A stretch of DNA of 49,832 bases, taken from a bacterium. GTDB lineage: Bacteria; Bacillota_I; Bacilli_A; Izemoplasmatales; Hujiaoplasmataceae. The notes under the pieces are model-generated. The model saw only the letters and a program-made list of their open reading frames with translations. It was not told where the DNA came from and made no database searches. The DNA is taken from NCBI GenBank assembly GCA_030684695.1, contig JAUXXX010000016.1, positions 1 to 49,832 on the forward strand, written 5' to 3'. Made by a program: the position numbers and the translations under genes. This document shows, in pieces, positions 49,320 through 49,832 of this stretch; the stretch's first letter is position 1, and each line of letters begins with the position of its first letter.

Positions 49320-49832
49320 TTATGCTACTACTTCTGCATATCTTGAAACAAAAACTTTGACAATTTCTGGATCATATAATGTCCCAGAACATTTTATAAT
49401 TTCATCGAGTGCTTCTTGATCTGATAATTCTTTACGATAAGTTCTAAATGAAGTCATGGCATCAAAAGAATCCGCAATAGCAATGATTCGAGCTTGGACC
49501 AAAATCTCTTCTTCTTTTAGTCCTCTTGGATAGCAACATCCATTCCAACGCTCATGATGTTGTAAGATATAATCTGCTATTACTGAAAATTCTTGAGTAG
49601 TACTTAATATCCGGTATCCAATCTCAGGATGTTTCTTAATTTGATCCCATTCATCAACGGTAGGTTTTCCTGGTTTGTCTAATATATTCTCACTAATCCC
49701 AATTTTACCAATGTCATGCATCATTCCTGCAATGCGCATATCATAGATGGAAGATTGATCTAATTCTAGAAAGGACGCGATCTTTTCACAAATAAATCCT
49801 ACTCGATTTGAGTGATCTGCTTCTCTTGGATT
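49320..49832 (-). CDS. HD-GYP-type protein, C-terminal part (truncated by window edge)
   Basis: The minus-strand frame runs from the right window edge to a stop at 49320, giving at least 170 residues; the N-terminus is outside. It begins READHSNRVGFICEKIA and continues with MHDIGKIGI (HD pair) and ILDKPGK. HHERWNG and IADSFDAMTS follow. This is the HD-GYP phosphodiesterase layout, which degrades cyclic di-GMP. The GYP itself reads CCYPRGL, so the glycine is replaced by cysteine. Activity may be altered. Its input domain cannot be seen here. Confidence 0.9.
   Translation of the reverse strand, partial: NPREADHSNRVGFICEKIASFLELDQSSIYDMRIAGMMHDIGKIGISENILDKPGKPTVDEWDQIKKHPEIGYRILSTTQEFSVIADYILQHHERWNGCCYPRGLKEEEILVQARIIAIADSFDAMTSFRTYRKELSDQEALDEIIKCSGTLYDPEIVKVFVSRYAEVVA

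Noticed and set aside
49213-49419. 68-codon plus-strand frame
   Set aside because: It overlaps the HD-GYP gene and its terminator on the other strand and has no ribosome site.
1-49832. CRISPR arrays, insertion sequences, prophage or integrative elements
   Set aside because: No spaced direct repeats, transposase, integrase or phage gene was recognised in either strand.
1-49832. Reassigned TGA (code 4)
   Set aside because: Several genes end in TGA with a terminator or overlapping start right behind, and tryptophan is encoded by TGG, so the standard bacterial code applies.

Overview
The window looks like a piece of chromosome from a low-GC member of the Bacilli, possibly one of the free-living, wall-less or wall-poor relatives of Acholeplasma/Izemoplasma. 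This placement is inference from gene content. The AT-rich composition, the YlbF/YlbG pair, DegV, the DUF1146 protein and compact sigma-A-type promoters point to the Bacilli. TGA is used as a stop codon (for example in the VOC-protein gene and the FMN-reductase gene), so this is code 11 rather than the Mycoplasma code. No insertion sequence, phage gene or CRISPR array was seen. Most genes lie on the minus strand.

Layout. 1-3909: truncated cca, yigZ, a DUF1146/NusG-domain-II pair, apbE and a Gx-type transporter (the last four are flavin/electron-transfer associated). 4005-8708: WG-repeat lipoprotein, PadR regulator with HAAS-domain membrane protein, DegV, DEAD-box helicase. 8812-13902: translation and RNA block (DUF523/TudS-like, khpA, rpsP, ylbG, ylbF, rsuA), glycogen debranching enzyme and def. 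14072-17075: flavodiiron protein, esterase, CBS protein, DUF1801 protein. 17076-18089: a gene-poor stretch and a four-tRNA operon (Asp-Arg-Pro-Cys). 18283-21504: VOC protein, orphan EIIC, unknown membrane protein, hemolysin III. 21596-25506: an nqrBCDEF operon without nqrA. 25640-31920: an oppABCDF operon plus a small membrane gene. 32002-34646: unknown protein and a modular lipoprotein. 34944-42854: cysteine desulfidase, YhhN-like and TspO-like membrane proteins, a Nudix/phosphoesterase/small-membrane-protein operon, an RCC1-repeat protein and a GGDEF-hemerythrin protein. 43051-44485: a redox-sensing HxlR regulator divergent from an FMN reductase and ohr. 44523-49832: tag, gltX, rhodanese, CoA-disulfide reductase-rhodanese and a truncated HD-GYP protein.

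The genes suggest a fermentative organism that handles oxygen and reactive sulfur/electrophiles. NADH can be oxidised by the Nqr-like complex, whose FMN groups would be attached by the ApbE encoded near the left end. The flavodiiron protein would remove O2 or NO, and Ohr with the FMN reductase would remove peroxides and quinone-like electrophiles under an HxlR switch. Cysteine desulfidase releases sulfide, and the rhodanese/CoADR pair, preceded by a CstR/CsoR-like palindrome, would deal with persulfide. Cyclic di-GMP turnover is suggested by the GGDEF and HD-GYP proteins.

The most notable observations are the NqrA-less Nqr operon, the CstR-like operator, the HxlR operator with a Cys6 sensor, the membrane-GGDEF-hemerythrin fusion, the HD-GYP protein whose GYP reads CYP, and several intergenic regions where a promoter -35 box sits inside or directly behind the preceding terminator hairpin.
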